DNA of 64,000 nt, taken from Phycisphaeraceae bacterium. Lineage in GTDB: Bacteria; Planctomycetota; Phycisphaerae; Phycisphaerales; Zrk34. The stretch is from assembly GCA_028282805.1 (NCBI GenBank), contig JANQHD010000028.1, forward strand, positions 62,001 to 126,000, read 5' to 3'. Positions 62,048 to 64,000 of the stretch are shown here, in pieces. Position numbers and translations under genes: made by a program. The notes under the pieces are model-generated. The model was not told where the DNA came from and did not search any database. It was given only the letters and a program-made list of their open reading frames with translations. Each line of letters begins with the position of its first letter. The first letter of the stretch is position 1.

Positions 62048-62583
62048 GCCTGTTCCTCGCTCAGCGCCTTGGCCAGCCGCGCCTTGGCACGGTGCAGGCG
62101 GGTGTCGACGGCGTTGCGCCGGACGCCCAGCGCCTCGGCCATCTTCGCGATCGACATCGACTCGAGGTACCGCAGTACGATGACTTCCCGGTCGCCCGCC
62201 GACAGCCGCCGCAGCGCGCGATGCACGTGCTGTTGGCGCTCGGCGCTCGCCAGCCGGTCGCCGGGCGTCAGCTCGGTTCCGGCGGGCACGCCGCGGTCCA
62301 TGCCCAGCCACCGCCGCCAGCGCGTTTCGCTGCGTTGGTGCCCCCGCGCCACGCGCACGGCGATCCCCGTCAGCCACGTCTTCAACGAGCTGTCGCCGCG
62401 AAACGTGCTCAGCTTCGACCACGCGACGACCAGCGTCTCCTGCACCACGTCCGCCGAGTCCGCCGACCACCCCGTCAGGCGGTAGGCCAGTTGGCTCAGG
62501 TACGGCTCGTAACGCTGCACGATCATGTCGAAAGCCTCGGCTTGGCCCTGCCGAAAACGCTCCACCAACGCTTGGTCCGTCAC
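62044..62583 (-). CDS. ECF-family RNA polymerase sigma factor
   Basis: 179 residues. Region 2 (ADVVQETLVVAWSKLSTFRGDSSLKTWLTGIAVRVARGH) and region 4 (RALRRLSAGDREVIVLRYLESMSIAKMAEALGVRRNAVDTRLHRAKARLAKAL) are separated by a linker. RpoE-like. Directs transcription of an envelope or stress regulon and its own operon with the anti-sigma and coiled-coil genes; all three overlap by four bases. Confidence 0.93.
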   Translation of the reverse strand: MTDQALVERFRQGQAEAFDMIVQRYEPYLSQLAYRLTGWSADSADVVQETLVVAWSKLSTFRGDSSLKTWLTGIAVRVARGHQRSETRWRRWLGMDRGVPAGTELTPGDRLASAERQQHVHRALRRLSAGDREVIVLRYLESMSIAKMAEALGVRRNAVDTRLHRAKARLAKALSEEQA

Positions 62584-62683
62584 GTCCGACAGGGGTTTGC
62601 TCCCGTTCGTGCCTATGAGTGTCCGCCACGCACGACGATCTTACAGGTAGCCTGGACTTTTCGTAAAATCACGCTCGGGTAAC

Positions 62684-62791
62684 GGTCGATCAGTCAGTTG
62701 GTCAATCGGTTAATCAGTCACACGGCGAGGCCCGCTTCAGCGAGCCGGGTTGTCCGAATACAATCTGATTGACCAGTCGATCGATTGACTC
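62684..62791. repeat. GTCAATCG-type octamer array with inverted arm
   Basis: Octamers GTCGATCA, GTCAGTTG, GTCAATCG, GTTAATCA and GTCA (62685-62720), then a GC hairpin, then TGATTGACCAGTCGATCGATTGACT (62766-62790) in the opposite orientation. Fills the divergent gap between the sigma factor and the macro-domain gene. Confidence 0.8.
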
Positions 62792-62813
62792 GGCCCTTGT
62801 TAAGGGGGCGCTC

Positions 62814-63344
62814 ATGAATCTCGCCACCAGAATGTCCGTCGTCGTCGGCGACATCACGCAACTGCAAGTCGACGCGATCGTCAACGCCGCCAACCAGCGC
62901 ATGCTCGGCGGGGGCGGCGTCGACGGCGCCATCCACCGCGCCGCCGGCTCAGAGCTGTTCGACGCGTGCAAGGCCGTCGACGAAGTCTCCCCCGGCATCC
63001 GTTGCCCGACCGGCGAGGCGCGCATCACGCCCGGCTTCGAGCTGCCCGCCCGGTTCGTGATCCACACCGTCGGCCCGGTGTACGCGGGCGGCAAGAAGAA
63101 CGAAGCCGCGCTGCTCGCCGGCGCTTACCGCAGTTCGCTGCAACGCGCCGCCGATTACGGCTGCCGGTCCGTCGCGTTCCCGTGCATCTCCACCGGCGTG
63201 TACAGCTACCCCAAACCCGAAGCCGCGCACATCGCCATCGAAACCACCCGCGCCTGGTTGGAAGACCACGACCTGCCCCAACAGGTCACCTTCTGCTGCT
63301 TCGCCAACGAAGACGCCAAGCACTACGCCGATTTGTCTGTTTAG
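62814..63344 (+). CDS. Macro-domain protein (ADP-ribosyl hydrolase-like)
   Basis: 176 residues, one macro domain. VGDITQLQVDAIVNAANQRMLGGGGVDGAIHRAAG is the family signature, with the catalytic D/N loop and later PCISTGVYSYP. Acts on O-acetyl-ADP-ribose or ADP-ribosylated targets. The ATG at 62814 with AAGGGGG upstream is chosen; the longer frame goes into the repeat array. Confidence 0.93.
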   Translation: MNLATRMSVVVGDITQLQVDAIVNAANQRMLGGGGVDGAIHRAAGSELFDACKAVDEVSPGIRCPTGEARITPGFELPARFVIHTVGPVYAGGKKNEAALLAGAYRSSLQRAADYGCRSVAFPCISTGVYSYPKPEAAHIAIETTRAWLEDHDLPQQVTFCCFANEDAKHYADLSV

Positions 63345-63443
63345 CTTATTGGCGTGAGCGGTGCCGTTTACTTGGCACGCCCGCCGCGCCGGTGGGTGTA
63401 TAATCGGCCCAGCAAACCATATACGTCGCCGGGAGAAACCGAC

Positions 63444-63992
63444 ATGTCCGGCACCTTCACCCACCCGCAGCTCGGCGAACTCGAGTTCGACATCGACCTG
63501 TGGCAGGGCGAGATCGCGCTGCCCTCGTTTGCCGTGTACACCGAGGCGGCCTCGCCGTACAACGACGACGACGCCACGCCCGGCCGCTACGAGTTGCAGA
63601 TCCACTGCGGCGACGACGACGTGCCCCCGACCGATGCGCAGGTCGCCGCCGCCCTGAGCCTGATCGAACACGAAAAAGCCCTCGCCGCGGCCCTGCCCGA
63701 CGCGCTGTGGGCCGACTTCATGGGCGAGGGCCCGGCCACCGGCATGTGGTGGCACGGCGACCTCGCGCAGGTCAACGAGATGATGGGCTGCCAAGAGAAC
63801 CTCGAAACCCGCGACCAGCTCGCCCGCCACTTCTCGCTGCAATCGGTCGGCGTCGGCTACCAGCACGAGACCGCCGTCGAACTGATGCTCAGCACGACCT
63901 GGGAAGAAGAGCACGGCGTCGGCGTCCTCGTCGACAACGGCAAGATCATCGGCATCGGCTACAGCCTCGACGTCCAACCATACGACGCGTGA
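63444..63992 (+). CDS. DUF6985-like protein, probably complete
   Basis: 182 residues, acidic, soluble. MSGTFTHPQLGELEFDIDL followed by WQGEIALPSFAVY is like the opening of DUF6985-type proteins, and the C-terminal ATTWEEEHGVGVLVDNGKIIGIGYSLDVQPYDA-like beta ending ends with a stop close to the window edge. GGGAGAAA precedes the ATG at 63444. Function unknown; the family is often found with polymorphic toxins or as a sensor-like domain. Confidence 0.65.
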   Translation: MSGTFTHPQLGELEFDIDLWQGEIALPSFAVYTEAASPYNDDDATPGRYELQIHCGDDDVPPTDAQVAAALSLIEHEKALAAALPDALWADFMGEGPATGMWWHGDLAQVNEMMGCQENLETRDQLARHFSLQSVGVGYQHETAVELMLSTTWEEEHGVGVLVDNGKIIGIGYSLDVQPYDA

Positions 63993-64000
63993 ACGCCCCA

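Noticed and set aside
1-64000. tRNA or rRNA genes
   Set aside because: The gaps were read for the T-loop (GTTCRA) and cloverleaf arms; no convincing candidate was found.

Overview
The window is GC-rich and encodes two PEP-CTERM-type proteins (one a remnant), three formylglycine-type sulfatases, a Ycf46-type AAA ATPase, a TPR-YggX fusion, an HTH-GspE fusion, a FecR-domain protein, Kdo-LPS genes and mostly scattered housekeeping genes. This combination fits a planctomycete, most likely of the class Phycisphaerae. That placement is inferred from gene content; the window shows no rRNA and no tRNA.

Layout. 1-685: no gene, but direct repeats carrying a 17-bp palindrome. 0.7-10.7 kb (minus strand): a UDG-like protein, TPR-YggX, then two translationally coupled groups: outer-membrane barrel > lipoprotein > FecR protein, closed by an intrinsic terminator, and CHASE2 adenylate/guanylate cyclase > two CNNM/CBS membrane proteins. 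10.9-19.7 kb: trpD, an M32 carboxypeptidase coupled to an RdgC-like gene, a sulfotransferase, an AT-rich orphan, prfA, rpmE, an oligopeptide-type ABC ATPase and a short hibernation factor. 19.8-29.7 kb: ilvD overlapping a PHP phosphatase, a novel polytopic membrane protein, ilvN, a GT-B glycogen/starch-synthase-like enzyme and a Ycf46 ATPase. 29.7-32.6 kb: two tandem secreted sulfatases. 32.7-41.0 kb: frr, pyrH, htpX-lemA, ribD, a PEP-CTERM protein, rnhB, mnmA and a pair of paralogous small membrane proteins. 41.5-47.8 kb: lysC, a PEP-CTERM remnant cut off by a NucS-like nuclease gene, a mosaic proS and the HTH-GspE fusion. 47.8-54.8 kb: a heparinase-like lyase with a sulfatase, a lipoprotein and a DUF255-DsbD fusion lipoprotein. 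54.9-60.5 kb: a giant OstA/LptA-like protein with kdsC and kdsD (Kdo synthesis and LPS transport), then scpA. 60.6-64.0 kb: an ECF sigma > anti-sigma > coiled-coil operon, a macro-domain protein and a DUF6985-like protein.

The most unusual signals are not single genes. (1) Nine intergenic loci hold short (7-8 bp) tandem words, most arranged as opposing arms of large imperfect hairpins; in four cases the array begins exactly at, and supplies, the stop codon of a gene. (2) proS is GC-rich except for its editing (INS) domain, which is clearly AT-richer and starts beside an in-frame 24-bp perfect palindrome, suggesting domain-level recombination. (3) A minus-strand promoter plus intrinsic terminator upstream of lysC bracket a gene-free, roughly 160-nt, C-rich, highly structured segment, a candidate small RNA. 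(4) A PEP-CTERM gene has lost its 5' part exactly where an AT-richer nuclease gene ends.

All functional calls were made by reading motifs by eye; no database search was run. GC contrasts were also judged by eye.
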